A stretch of 64,000 nt of DNA from assembly GCA_900708905.1 (NCBI GenBank), contig CAADRB010000010.1:2921578-2985577 (forward strand). The letters are read 5' to 3'. The position numbers and the translations under genes are program-made. This stretch comes from Hymenolepis diminuta (lineage: Eukaryota; Platyhelminthes; Cestoda; Cyclophyllidea; Hymenolepididae). This document shows positions 13,926-28,100 of this stretch, piece by piece (position 1 is the first letter of the stretch; every line of letters begins with the position of its first letter). The notes beneath the pieces are model-generated. The model did no database searches, was not told where the DNA came from, and worked only from the letters and a program-made list of their open reading frames with translations.

Positions 13926-15243
13926 TGGAGAATTATATACATAAGAAAAACAGAAAATGAAATTGATACTAATTGAAACTTACAATTTCCCTTAACAAAA
14001 CAATTAAATATGATATTAACCTAGGTTTTATTCTATATATCCTCCTTCGGCTTCTATCACCCACTCAAATCGAGTTTGAAAGTGACTGCAAGCTTTGATG
14101 AGGTGATTTTTTTGATGTCCTCCATTCCTCGAGCTAGTGCTTCCAGCAGAGAGGATTGGATTTTATGGGGATTCTTATTAGCTTCCTTTTCAGCCACGTC
14201 CCGCCCCACCTCACTCCACGTAATAACCCAAAAGATCAAGATCTGGTGAGTGGTTAGGAGGCAACCATATGTTTGGTGTGACATGATGATGAAAATTCTC
14301 GATCATCCAATCCTGGGTTTTGAGAATTTTATGAGATGGGGCCGAATCTTGTTGGCTGACGTAGAGTCTTCCTCAATTGGCTACGCCGTCTATCCAAGGC
14401 GGCTTAACAATGGTTTGAAGAGTCTCCACACAAGTGTCTGCATTTGCATTCACTCTAAGACCTTGCTGAAAAAACTGAGGAGTCATTATGTGGCTTTCAC
14501 TGCTAACAACACCGAAAACCATCACCGTTGCTGGAACCTTCGTGCTCACGCATAATAGTTGGAACTTCAGTGGAGTCCGCCCGCACATAGCCACCTATCA
14601 TTTCTTCGATCTACTTTTTCATCCCGGTGAAACTTTTTTTCTTCGGAGAAAAATCAAAGACCCTCCTATTCTTCTGGGTGTTACAATTTGTTTAAGAGTC
14701 ATTTTGCATGCATCAAACGATTCTCTTGAGTTATTTTTGTCGACGTAAGTGACCTCGCCTAAGAACGCATGATTTGTATCCGAGGTCTTGATAAACAGCA
14801 TTCCTTATGTATTGTTATTCCTTCAGATACTTGAAGATCTTTGACAAGATATTTTGCATTGACTTCCCAGGATTTTCATCCACTATCCCATGCTATGCAC
14901 TCTTCTGACGAACACGAGTGTCGTCAGTGAGTCAGCAGAGCGTTGACAAAGGTCTTTTCCTCGTGGCCTCATCGTGGCTCGTGCCACATTGTTTTCATTC
15001 ATTGTTTTCCTTTCTAACTTCACAAACGAAAGGTATGGAGATTTTTAGAAATCTTTCAGTTTCTAAATTCCTGGGTTTCGCTTTTATGACACTAGTAAAG
15101 TGTGCCTTTTCATTTCATCAGCTATGGTAGCATCTGCCATGAGATCTTCTGATACAAAAATGCATGAATAATTATCGGGTGAGTTTAAATTACAAAAATA
15201 TAAGTGGCCGCAGATATCTTACGTACCCCCTATATAATTCAAG
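13926..15243 (-). mobile_element. Degenerate mariner transposon with eroded terminal repeats
   Basis: A decayed mariner transposase (14028-14960) sits inside a unit of about 1.3 kb, the usual mariner size. Candidate terminal inverted repeats are the right-end block at about 15213-15243, whose reverse complement contains GAATTATATAGGGGGTACGTAAGA, split here as GAATTATATA then GGGGGTACGTAAGA. The left-end block at about 13926-13952 contains GAATTATATACATAAGA. They agree except for a small deletion on the left. Target-site TA duplications cannot be fixed confidently. Confidence 0.6.
14028..14960 (-). pseudogene. mariner-family transposase pseudogene
   Basis: The minus strand encodes, in broken frames, the signature segments of a mariner DDE transposase in the right order. 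Around 14895-14851 is DENPGKSMQNI. Near 14660 is FFSEEKKFHRDEK followed by NDRWL, matching the FSDEKxF region that holds the first catalytic Asp, here read as Glu. Next come VPATVMVFGVVSSESHIM, FFQQGLRVNA and VETLQTIVKPPWID. The block that normally has FQQDSAPxHK is damaged. After it come NIWLPPNHSPDLDLL (frame-shifted), VWSEVGRDVAEKEANKNPHK and EAEGGYIE with a stop at 14028. Several frameshifts and stops show that it is inactive. The family call is firm; the exact N-terminal limit is not. Confidence 0.8.
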
Positions 15244-18200
15244 TTTAAATCGAAATGGCGGATTTTTATTTGAAGATCAACTGGATTTTTGACAGCTATT
15301 CTTCAAAATTCGGGGAAGGTAGAGGCCTTCCCCTTTAATATAATACATGAAAAAATATAATTTATTTCAGAAGTTAGCAGATGGGCGATCACCAAATAAG
15401 CTTCCTATGAACTCAACCAACCAGGCTGAAATTCACTGAGACTGAGGAAATTTGTTACAGTATCCGTAAATAGCAAGAAGAAGCTAAAGTTCGGGGGTGG
15501 CAAAAAAACAAAGTCTTTAAAACTAGGCCAAATCTAAGCCAATATATTAGTATGCGCGACTGAGAAAATACAAATGAATGCTAATGGAGGGGACACTAAA
15601 CCTTCAAAACTAGGTTCTTACTCACCTAACCGCATTTAAATCCTTATTGGCAAAAGGACAAAGGAGTACTAATGACAACTGGTTCTCACTTGTTATACTT
15701 CACGTCTTTTCCCCTGATATAGATGATATTGACATCTCTGTGCGTCTCTCCATCTAAATCGTATTTTAATTCGCACAGTGGTGCTCATTTTATTTTGGGC
15801 AGATGATACAAATTTAATTCGAAAAGAGATTTTGATGGAAAAAATTGTTCTTTTTAAATCAAACTACTGAAAGTTCTATATCTAATTGTAAACTTATTAC
15901 ATACAGTCTTAATTATGTAAAAATTAAATTAAAGGTAAATTATTGCCATTTAAATTAAGAAATTTGAGATAAAGAGGTTACTCAGATTACTGAAATCATT
16001 CACTTCGTGAGAATTTTATTTTCCAATAAATCAATTTTTATGCAATCATGTCTATCCCATTTCACGGACTCATTATCAATTTACACTAATTCAAAACTAG
16101 GTTGATTACGCCGAATTTCCTTGGATTATTTTATTAGACTATTAATCATGTCAAATTTGCCTCATATCGAATGCTTACATCTTAATTGTCGAAAACAAAT
16201 ATGGTAAATATATCCTGAATTGAGGCTGATGTCAGCGAATTCAGTGACTTACCAAGTCACTTTCTGTTGATTAAAATCGGAGATATATGTTAGCAATCCG
16301 AAATCCGCCTATTACTAGACAATGTTATAATTAAATTGCGCAGTTAATTTCGCCATCCGACACATTGACAATCTAGAAACTCAAGATCCTCACTTAAAGC
16401 ATAAAATGACCCATGCAATATATATTTTTAAGTTATTTAACTGAATCATTCAAATGGCAATCAATATTTATCGATTAGGCTATTTGCGAAAGTCGACCAT
16501 GTTCACAAAGTGCTTAAGAAAAGAGGTCAACGAATCGAGAGTGGATTTTCAACCCATTAAATTCATTCAATTTAATCTGAAAATATGCTCATTATTCAAA
16601 ATATTTTACAGAGATTTTATAGCTTAAGGCTTTATTATGACCTAATAAGAATCGCAGCTTAATCACTCTTATGATTGAAATGCGTTTCAAGATCTAATGT
16701 ATGATTAAATAGAATGATTCATACAACTATTCTGAATGAAGACGAGATCAGGAAAATTAAAAATCCATTGAAGAGTTTTGATTTCATTGCCTACATAGGC
16801 TATCCATTGAGTCAGAAGAAATTAAATTGTGGTATTTCACATGATTTATGGATATTGATTAACTAAACTAGATTTCCAATCTTCTGATTTTTGGAAATGT
16901 GATATACAAATACGTACAAAGACACCGAAGACCCTGAGCGGACACGTCTTTACTAAATAGCATTTTAGCGTATTATGCTAAGTTACAAGTGAGGACAAAT
17001 ACAAACTTCAATGGCAGAGTTCATTTCAAAAGTTTTATTTATCCAGATTTCGAATTTCTGAGCATCACATTAACGTTTCCAACGCATATAACTGAAACCG
17101 TTTTCATTAAGAAAACCCATGACCTGATATAATCATTATTGAATTTCTAAATATTGTTGAAAGTTAAGATTGAAAAATTGGCGGGTGTCTCCAAACTATA
17201 CCTGTATTTGGTAAAGCATATTTTTAATAGGACATATTAGGGATAAATGATTTTATAATTTTAGATCTATCTGTTACCACTTGTATTTTGCAATTATTAA
17301 GTAATAGATTAATTAGAAGGGTTTAGAAAATTCACGAGTATCGATTAGATCGGAGCATTTAAATAGCTACAAGACAATAGTCTAAATTTAGAATAAGTAT
17401 CTCACCATTACAATTTTGAATTACGACTTCTGTGTGTGATATAATTAGCTTGAATTCGTTTGCTGAATCAACTAACCATAAGGACTAAATTATGCGTTGA
17501 AATCGGGCAAATTGACACTGAAAAACGTTAAGCTCAGCAAAGGTATGCATTCTCGTGTTTACGAATAGATTAACGAGGATGGGCATAAGTTTTTGTGTTA
17601 TTAGCGCACTAATCAAATAATTAATAAGTTTAGGGATTTAATAGATTGGGTGTTTCAAACTGTGCTTTTATTTGTTAAGGTGAATTAATGATACGTAATT
17701 GTGAGCATATATAAATCATATTTGATGATGTTTGGTTAACCCATTTCACTTAGTTTTCTTAATAGCCTTCTCTACTTTTCTAAAAGTAATATTAGGAGGC
17801 ATTAATTGGTGATTTTATGGGAATAAGTCAGCAATTTCTTATCTTATACCGACACCTTCCTGTTATAATATACCTACATCTAAGAACCAGATTTATTTTA
17901 TTTTATTAGAGTTGAATTAATCTTGCTAAAATGAAGAATTTCCTTCTCTTTCTTTTAGTTTCTCTCAAAAAATGCGAATAATTTGACGTGGTATCAATTT
18001 ATTTAATTCACACCAAAATTAAATCATTTTGATGGAATTGTGTATAAACAAAAATGGATAGAGAAGATATATTTTTTAAAAAAAGATTAAATCCGTTTTA
18101 CGACTTCTAAAGCATGCTTAATGTTTACTAAATTCACCTACATCGAGTCACGGCTGATGTAATAGAATTTCATTAATTTCTTTTCAAATGACGCACAGTG

Positions 18201-21200
18201 GCGTATTGACTCGGAGATTAGAGTAAAGTTAGATAATTCTATTCTTTTAAACACTAACACTTTATGATTAGGCTATGAATAAAATGATGCTCATATCACG
18301 TATTTATCCTGTTATTTAAATTTCATGAAGATGTTTAAACTAAACAAAGTTTATCCTTCATTTTTTTAGCTATAATTAGAGCTGGTTCCTCCGTTTCTGT
18401 CGCCTATGTTTGTAGTTATTTTGAAGTCTTACAATCCAGAATAATACAAGTTAGATCATTCTTGCTGCTAAAACAAATACGGTAGGTGACTAGATTTCAA
18501 GAACCACTCGAAATTTAAATTTGAACTTTATTCATGCGAGTTTATTGATAGAAAGAATCATCAAATTGGCATATATACGGTCTGGAAACCTACTGTTATT
18601 TCTTCATTAACCAATGACATAGAGTTCTACACAACTACGTCAGTTAGACCATAAAGTTAGGGCAATTATTATTACTCATACAAAAATGGATCAAGTTGTA
18701 AACAAATAACTTTGCAAAGATAAGCCTGTTGACAATAACTAGTAATTCAAATTTTACTGCACTCAATCGGGGTGCACCATCTTAAATAAGTTTCTGTGCA
18801 GCTGCTGGATGATTCAGTGTACGCATTCAAAACAAACGGATGTCTCATTAATTAAGGTCCTGCGTACCGGAACTCATCGCCTTTGTCAGCGTGTTTTTAT
18901 AATCTTTGCACAAAAGTTCACATGGAAAGGGGGATCGTTCTCATATATCAACGTCTCAATACTGCTAAGAAAGTACGAGAGTTTAACCAAATGCTCTATA
19001 GCTTAGCACGCAACTATTTTTAATGAATTTGACTCTAATTATTCTAGGTGGAAAACGATTCAAGATAAAAGGAGTTTACTAAATAAGTTAATTATAGCTG
19101 ATGATTAACCGTAAAACTTAAGTCTAATTCACAAATGAAATCCAATTAGTGTGACAACCTGTTTCCCTGTTCAGATCTAATCGGTTAAATTTGTGAAGAA
19201 ACTAATGATATTAGAATTAGAAAATGTAGAGAAACATGGTTTTAATCTTAGCGCAGTTATTCTTTAAATTTGTTTTCCCGTTGTCCGAAGTCAGTACGAA
19301 TTTGGATCAACCATCTTTCAAAATTGATGATTATGCAGTAAGCACTTTTTTACGTACCTTGGCTCTCCAGTGAATGAAAAAGTCTAGACGATGCTGTAAA
19401 GCAGAATACCATGAAGAATCACAGACAGTTAGTGAAACTTAGACCGATTAAAAGTGCTTTCGTCCAGAATTCAAGCAAAGCTACTGGACATGTTTATTGG
19501 GCCAATTTTTCTGGATGATTTTTCTATAGTTGCCTATTGTAAGATTAATAATAACGGACTAAAGGCTACTCATAACACTCTTTGCTGGATGATATTTCAA
19601 GGTAGAGGAGAACCAAATGTCAAAGCTCTAAATGAAAAAAATCCTCCTGAGAAAACTTTGTCTCACAATTACAAAAGCGAAAATTGAATTTATGGATAAG
19701 TCTTTACATTGATGAATCATGTTGAAATCCGATTTGCCAAAAGTATGTTCATATAAATTTGCACATACAAAATGTTGGTTAAGACAACTCCATGCAGTAA
19801 TACTAAATAGGTTTTTGTCGAGAAGGAAGACAAAATTTGAATGATGAATCCTACAGATAATTTTCTTTCTCCAATTATCGAACATCTGTCACAACCGAAG
19901 GACGACAAAGAAAAACCATGTATGTGGACCCTCGGTACTATCGACTCTTTACAAAAGAAAGTGAGATGCGAAGGCACTGAGCGGAACGATTACCACAAGC
20001 CCAACTATAGAGCTCCTTTGTCCAGTAGATGGGTGCTGCAAAATTATGGAGTAAAAGGATGAATGCGAAATTGCACTAAAATAAAATCACCTGGATTTTC
20101 CGTAGGGAGAAGCTTCATCAAATTCAAAATAGAAAAAGCAGTTAACCTGATGATTCTGGAGCCTTGATGAGTTAGTTTTCTCATTATTCTATGATTCTCA
20201 CTTCCACTGTCACTTCCTTCTCTTTAAAGTGGACTACCTTTCCACTCTTCCGTGGTTGAGTGTAAAACTTTCACTTTACCATAGGAAATAGATAAAATAT
20301 ATTCAGTGTAATCTTAGCCCAGTACAAACTAATCAATAGGGCGATTAGAGGTACAGCAACGTTTAACGTAACTCGACTCTGAAAATTCCCTCTAGATTGT
20401 TTTTCACTACATACTTGCAAGGTATCTGACAGAAAGAAGTCATGTATGGCCAATTATTCGTGTTCTGTGCAACTAAATTAATAAAACCTAATAAGTAGAA
20501 ATGGTTATTTATTGGCTTAACTTCTCAGACGAGTAAATTTATTAAATAAATTGACTAGAAAGGGTTAATCAATTTTAAACACGATAACTCATTGCATCCG
20601 TTAGAAATCCACCTTATTTTGAGCAATTTTTATAAAAAAAGGAACCAAAACAATATAAAAATCAGTTATAAGTGCAAGCCAGATGTAGTGATGCCGACAC
20701 ATTATCGATTATCTTTATGCGGCTGCTTGCATGAATGTGCTACATTTAAATGCAAGTGAGTCCGCGCTTATATCGATTTCCTGCCGATCGACACTATTTC
20801 AGCATTCTCATCTCATTTAGCCACTAAATAATGCAAATAAGTGCAACAATATTCTTATATTCTTGATGTTCTTTGGTCATAAATTTTATGCTGTTTGAAT
20901 ATTGCTATGCATTCCTTTCTAATTCTGACCTATTCAACAGCTTATGGGAGTGGATCAACAAGAATAATTAGAATAATCGGCTTATGACTGCATAAAAAGC
21001 CGGCATAATATAACGATTATATGCTGAGTAATGCTCTATGCCTAATTACAAATACAGCCATGTTAATAAACTCATCATAATCCTAGCCTAATCTTTGTTC
21101 TTAAGCACTATTTTGCATAAGATCCGATATCGTGAAACGACTGAAAACGACAGATCTCACCTTAACCACAGAGAACATCGTCTCTCGTTTATGAACAAGC

Positions 21201-21965
21201 TATCGTATACATAATATGCTGCGTCCGGAATGACCTAAATATCGACCACGTCGCAAATTGCCATTGTATGCGTTCGCGAGTTCGAGCGACCATGTAGCTA
21301 CGTTCGAACACACCGAAGGAATTATCTTGAGGGGGTGTGAGGGTGATCGGACGGGAATAATGAGAAGGAGTGAATAATAGGGAGGTAGGGAGTGGGGGTG
21401 TGTTTGGTGGCCTGGGGGAAATCCAGGCTTTTACCAGCATTGGACGAACAGCAGTGCATCTTACCCTACGGGAAGCAACAGGTGGAGTCGTTAAACGACA
21501 TTGGTTAGAGGCGGCCTATAAACATCAAATCAGCTGAAATGTTATTGTTTACAGTTGAAATGCTGCAAAGAATGCAAGCTTGTTCGACAGGACCCAGAAC
21601 CGCTAATGTAAACAAATAATATGAACCTAATTATACACATACATCATCTTAATTTGTAACCCTTTCGGTAATTTATTGGCTTCTTAATTCAAATAAACTG
21701 ATTTAAGTGAAAAAAATCAGCGAATTAAATTGATAAAAATCGGAAATTTGATAGTTAAATGCTTTATTCGATTTTTATATTTTACTTTGTTTCTAACAGT
21801 TTTTAGATTACCACAGAGGTTTCTTATTGCTTAAGAAGACAGTGAAAATCGAAAGAACCTGCTGAGTCTGGTAAAATACATGGCTTTATTAATTCTCTAA
21901 ATAGCACAAAATGGCATCTTTATTTTTAATCAGAAATCGCGAACATGATTGACTGATTTCGCATT
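15244..21965. other. AT-rich intergenic stretch
   Basis: No conserved gene was recognised. Open frames at 19454-19687 and 19841-20062 on the plus strand give ordinary-looking but unidentifiable peptides, neither with a supported start or matching splice sites. From about 21130 to 21480 the composition turns GC-richer, with CpG-containing words and G-runs at 21380-21418; this may mark a promoter-proximal region for the RhoGAP gene about 0.7 kb further on. Confidence 0.55.
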
Positions 21966-21980
21966 CGTTAGCTCCCTCAC

Positions 21981-22072
21981 CAATCACATAAACTCATAAT
22001 CCTAGCACAACCAATTAGAAAGTTGGAAATGTAGCATGCGTTGGCTGCAGCATTCTGATTGGCTCTCTGTGC
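21981..22072 (+). promoter_or_regulatory. Cluster of CCAAT boxes upstream of the RhoGAP gene
   Basis: CCAAT occurs near 21982 and 22012, and the reverse form ATTGG near 22068, all within 200 bases upstream of the proposed start at 22174. Such spacing is typical of NF-Y-type promoters. No TATA box was assigned. Promoter function is inferred from position only. Confidence 0.35.
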
Positions 22073-22173
22073 CTTGTATGCTGACAATTTTTCCTCTGCA
22101 AATTTATCAACAAAATTGTTCACATTTTTAACTTTATCTGATTGTGGGTTATGGTATTGTCTTGTTACCGATA

Positions 22174-25100
22174 ATGTCGATGAACGGAGATAGTCAATTT
22201 GCAGCTGTGTGGTCGAATTATAGTGAAAATCTAATGGAGGCTGTGAAAGAACCGGAGGATATCTTAAATTTTCGCACAAACAGACCCGAAAAATTCAAGT
22301 CCATTTGTGCTTCTCAGCTGTCTTTCGTACTCGAAACTCCTTTTAATATTTTATCTGACATTGAAAATCAAAACAATATCAAAGGTACCCCCATGAAACA
22401 ATTGTTCTCTTGTACAAGACGGAAATTTGGAGGTAAACTAATCCGAATGGTATAGAAATCCAAATTTCTTGTTTCATTTTTTGCGATTTTGGATACTCAC
22501 TGATAGTTAATGCAAATATAGTAGTCAGAATGACTAATGAGTCAATTGAGAGTGGAAGAATCCTAGTTCCTCTTACGGGGAGGTTTCAAGGTGCTTTCTC
22601 TCTGCTCTAATTGAGTGTTAGAGAATACATTTCTTCAAATAACCTTCGTGCTCTTAATCTTAGTAAACATTTGCAAGTGTTAACTGGAGTCTTCAGAAAC
22701 TCACTAAGTCCATTCTTATATCTCTAGAGTCATAGTCACTAGTCCTGATGGTTTAAAAGCCGTTATTTATCGCTTTCTATTGTTTTAAATGTCATTCCAG
22801 TGATTTTTTAATGATTTTTGTGAGGCTCTTCCACTAGAATCATAACATTTTGCCCCCATCTTCCATTCAAAAAACACTTGCTAGGTTATTTATGCGGAAG
22901 TTGAGACATGGAATCGACTCGTTCGTATCAGAAACCTCTTCATTTACTCATAAGTCCGCATCACGTGGTGAGTCCATTATCCAGTCTTTATTCCTTTTAG
23001 GTGATTTTCAACCCCTAAAGCTCACTTCTACCCTTCAATATCGACTCAGTTACCTAATGACCGTGCTTGAAAATTCCGGTGGTAAGCTGATAATTCTAAA
23101 AACATTTTGTGAAACGTCAAAATCCTATTAACGAACACTTCATTTACAGCACTTGGTGTGGAGGGAATTTTCAGAAAAACAGGAAGTTTAACTCAGCAAA
23201 GAGCTGTTGTAGATGCCCTGCTCCATCAAGATTTCAACTGCACAACATTTCCATGGCATGAGTATTCTGCTCATGAACTTGCTGGTGCTCTCAAATCAAT
23301 GATCAGTCATTTGGATCAACCCCTTCTTACCAGTGGACTAATCCCCTTTTACCTTCAAGCTGCCAGTGAGTCCATGTATTCTAAATTGTGTCCTTTTAAA
23401 TCAACGCCCGCATACGGCTTATTTAAGGTAGCAGTCGGTGTACATTATGAGTAATTTGCAAACACAATTCCCTCTGCAAAACCTGCTCATCTGGTCAGTC
23501 GGCTAGCTCCTGTGTGTTTGAGAGAGCTACTTTTTTCTCACATATGGGTACGCAAGTCAGTCGGTCAGCTGTAGGGAGGGGAAGATGTTGGTAGGGAGCC
23601 GGGGCAGAACGCGAAATTAAACAAAATATTTGCATATTTAGCCTTTAACTATCGTTTGGTGACACATGCATGTTCAAGGTTGACAACAATGCAGTTACTT
23701 AGGTAAGAAACATTGGCAGGGGGACTTCATCGGACAAGATGAATACCGAAATAACCTCTAGTTTTTAGTACTTGGATATTTCATCTTCACTTGCCGTTTA
23801 GAGAAAAAGCGGAAAAAGAACTTGATAACAATGGAAGACTCCAACAAGGTGGGTATCTATGCTGATTTTGATACTTTCAAGCGTTCAATTAAAGGCTAAA
23901 AGCTGTGAATAGACGAGTCTCAAATAGGGTCTTAAAAGACAGAAACAAATTAAAATATCTTGAAATGGAAGTCATTTTAATTTGCGAAGACATTTAGGCC
24001 AAAATCCCCCTATTATTATCAGAAAATCAATTCGTAGAAGCAACAGTGAAAACTCGTTCAATTCTCTATAAAACGTGTACTAAATAGGTCTCGTCTATGT
24101 GAATTGAATCGTTAAGAAATCGTATTTCTTTATATTTTGTTGAAAAAAAGTGGTTTTCAAACCCGTCCACTCTTTGTTTTCCCTTGGAATATGTCTAGAT
24201 TTCTTAATATCAACGTCTTATTACGATTTGTGCCTAAATACCAAGGGGAAATTAATATAACAATTATCCATCCCTTTGCATTAGCGTTGTATTTGTTTAC
24301 TACCTTAAGATAAGAAAGACCAAATGAATAGCAAAGGCAGCTGAAATGGGGGATCATAGTGTAGTAATTGCAAGTTCTAGTGAGGCTTCTTTTGCATCTA
24401 ACTCTAAGAATGGTAGTCTCATTAGTTTTGGTTTCATATTTGTTTTAGGAAAAGTGACTTATGTTGTGACCATAGAGTTTTTTATAGTTGAAAAATTATT
24501 TTTTGTAGATCATTAGAGTGGGAGTTTCATTAAAAGGGATCTCCCTGGTACCATTCTTTTGTTGCTCAATAGAAAACATAACTTTCGATTGGCAGAAATA
24601 TTTCTTACTCTACTATCTTCTCTGGAAACCACCAATCAAATGATTCTGTTAATGTCTTATTCAAACTAAGCCTGTTCGGTAACATTTCATACCAACTTCT
24701 TTGGTGATATGGGCGGTTAAATCTCTCAAGTCTAGTCTGCTGATATCACTTGTTTGATCGCCAATGGCTAAATATAACTACCTTCAATAATAACACACAT
24801 CTCGACGCGCTCTTTTGGAGTTCTTCTCTGTGAACGTTGCAAACAGGAATAGAAAAACTAGTCTTGGCAGTTACTAGCCTTTATTGATTAATTAATTATA
24901 GAGATTGAAGGTTTTTTTGTCGTTCAGCGGTACCAGGTGAGGGGTTAGAGGAACGTATTCGAATGCAGTCTCCTACCTCTGCTCAAACTCTTGGGATATT
25001 CCCCCCCCCTTAGGCCACCATATTTTGGGATGGCCATCCTGTCAAATAAGCTCATTATTAAACCATCATTTTTTCAAATTCTGGTTTCGTTCGCGTTTCC

Positions 25101-28100
25101 GCTGCTCCCGTGTGCTTGTTTTAAAACTTGGAACGTTCAAACTCGCCTCTCCCTGGAAGATAAATTTAAAACTAAACCTCTGAATCACCGAGAGACACTA
25201 TGATTAACCTATTTAAGTGTTCAGCTGAATCTTTTCCTTTCTGTCTATAGATGAGCTCGTATGCGAAAACCAGTTCTTTGTTTTAGACAAAAAAAATATA
25301 TATAGAAGATGGGTAATGGAGATATGATTTCGGCTAAAGGATGCGCAGCTGTCCTACTTTGGTGTTTAAAATGAAGAAAAGGAATTTAGTCATAAAAAAT
25401 TTGATCTTTCCCATGACTACACACTCTGTGTGTCGATTATTCTTCCCGAAATTCTGTCCACTTTGGTGCATTGTTTAGGCTTTTGCGTTTAACTATGACT
25501 GTTTCTCCAATCTATACACTAACCCGCCTGTATTTATTCCAAAGATTAGTTTTGATGGTTAGCAAGCCACTAATGTAACTCTTGATTCTTTTGAATGGCA
25601 GTCACTTGGTCGCACATAAGGTTCATAAAGTGATTTAAAATATGTTAGGGAACCAAGAGGAACGGATTGTAACTTCCCCATCCATTCTTCACTAATTTTT
25701 GCAAGTGATTTATGTGTTCCGATTCTTCTGTCCGTTAACGAGTTCATTTGACTGCGCTTCATCTAACCACAACAACTACAAGACGGTACTGTCATCCAAT
25801 CGGAGAGATGAACCCATATCTCTCCCATAAAACAATAAGCTACTTTATTAGCCTCTCTCATGGATTTGTACGCGTTGGGAACTCTAATTATTGTGAGCCG
25901 TTTCACCATCCGCCTGTCCATTAATGAGCCAACTCGATTACACTTCACCTCACTACAGCAACCACTAGGTACTGAAGCATTCATCCAGTAGTCGATAAAT
26001 GGATCCACTCATAAAGCATACAGCTCTACACANNNNNNNNNNNNNNNNNNNNNNNNNNNNNNNNNNNNNNNNNNNNNNNNNNNNNNNNNNNNNNNNNNNN
26101 NNNNNNNNNNNNNNNNNNNNNNNNNNNNNNNNNNNNNNNNNNNNNNNNNNNNNNNNNNNNNNNNNNNNNNNNNNNNNNNNNNNNNNNNNNNNNNNNNNNN
26201 NNNNNNNNNNNNNNNNNNNNNNNNNNNNNNNNNNNNNNNNNNNNNNNNNNNNNNNNNNNNNNNNNNNNNNNNNNNNNNNNNNNNNNNNNNNNNNNNNNNN
26301 NNNNNNNNNNNNNNNNNNNNNNNNNNNNNNNNNNNNNNNNNNNNNNNNNNNNNNNNNNNNNNNNNNNNNNNNNNNNNNNNNNNNNNNNNNNNNNNNNNNN
26401 NNNNNNNNNNNNNNNNNNNNNNNNNNNNNNNNNNNNNNNNNNNNNNNNNNNNNNNNNNNNNNNNNNNNNNNNNNNNNNNNNNNNNNNNNNNNNNNNNNNN
26501 NNNNNNNNNNNNNNNNNNNNNNNNNNNNNNNNNNNNNNNNNNNNNNNNNNNNNNNNNNNNNNNNNNNNNNNNNNNNNNNNNNNNNNNNNNNNNNNNNNNN
26601 NNNNNNNNNNNNNNNNNNNNNNNNNNNNNNNNNNNNNNNNNNNNNNNNNNNNNNNNNNNNNNNNNNNNNNNNNNNNNAGAGAAATTTTGCCCAGGTTGAA
26701 TCACCTATCAATGCTTTATTCATTTTTTTAGGACTGTGGGATCAAAATTCAATGGATGGGAAAGATGATAAACCCATGAATATGGCGGTGATGGAACGGT
26801 ACACGTACAGTAAACAGGTGAATGCCTTGCGTATCCTCATTCTTCTCTTGCCCCAAATGCACAAATCTCTCCTTCAACGGCTCTTTACGCTACTTCACCG
26901 AGTGACAACCCAGGTTGAGCGGAATCGAATGTCACCTCTCGCCCTTGGAACCGTCTTTGGTCCAGTTTTAGTACCCTCTGTCTTCTACGAATCCTTGACA
27001 ATGGCTGATGGCTTTCACGATAAGGTAAAGAGCATTTTATATAACAACAAATCGACTATTTTTATACCGGATACATCTCGAAATGTTAGATACATCGATT
27101 AGAGATTACAAAAGCGGTAAATTATATACAATTTTTTGTCCTATTTTTAGACGTTTGCCCACATTTAAGAACAAGTTTTGGCATTTCAATTCTCCTGCTG
27201 CTATTAGAATTTCTCAAAATTTTCGGGATTCCTAGAAAAATGCTAAGTCTGTTAATACTAATCGTTTTGTCTAATTCTAATTTGACAAGAGTTTAGGGTG
27301 ACTTGGATTAGTTCACTAGTTGTTCGAAGTGAAATGGCCACTTTTTGATGTTAAACCAGTTTCTGTCTTCATTGATCATTCAAATCAAACAGGGCTATGA
27401 GTGAGTACTCTAGCATAAATCCAGGGCAGACGAGAATTCACTGTTTGAGAAAGTCGGGTTGCTATTTAAAGTACTTAAGCTATTGTTAAAGGACGTCCTC
27501 AGGTTAGTTTGCCTGAGCCATAACTTCTTATTAATATCTGGTAACTTGAAAGAGGTATCTGTGCTAGTGATAGTGTCTGGAAGCTGTTCTTTGACAATCT
27601 TCCGGACATTAACCATCTTTTAGGCGCCGGGGAATCAAATCCTGGGGTTTGGACTTTGGAGCATTGGACATTAACACGTAAACTACCCGAAGAATTCCGA
27701 ATCCGGATAACTGTCCTGATTTCTATTCATTACTTCTGTCTTTATTCCTTCCTTTCATCCTTTATTTAATTCGCTCTCCTTTTCTTCGTGCTTATTTGCT
27801 TTTTCATGTTTGTCATGAATAATTTGAAAATGGATGTTGACTAGGGCCTTTGTTATGACTTTGCGAGTTCGGACTTATTCGCATCAGTTCGAGAGTCGAA
27901 GTTAGTCGCCGCTTCCAGAGGGAAAATTTTCTAGAGGACTTTCTTTGCTTAAATTCACCCAGTTATATGTCATATTTCGCCAAAATATTAGGTTAGCAGC
28001 CCTCTCAATTCTGAAGCAACTATCCATTACGCCCAGATCATTTACAACTTCTGTTAATGCCATTTTTTTTGTTTTGATAGAATTCTGAGATCTTGAAACG

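Noticed and set aside
22885..22976. Extra RhoGAP exon between exons 1 and 2
   Set aside because: The segment ends with a good donor in the right phase, but no upstream acceptor gives the needed phase, and exon 1 joins 23001 directly to make a sensible domain start.
25999..27102. Long open frames spanning the N run on both strands
   Set aside because: They are open only because Ns contain no stops. The real RhoGAP exon begins at 26732 after an acceptor.
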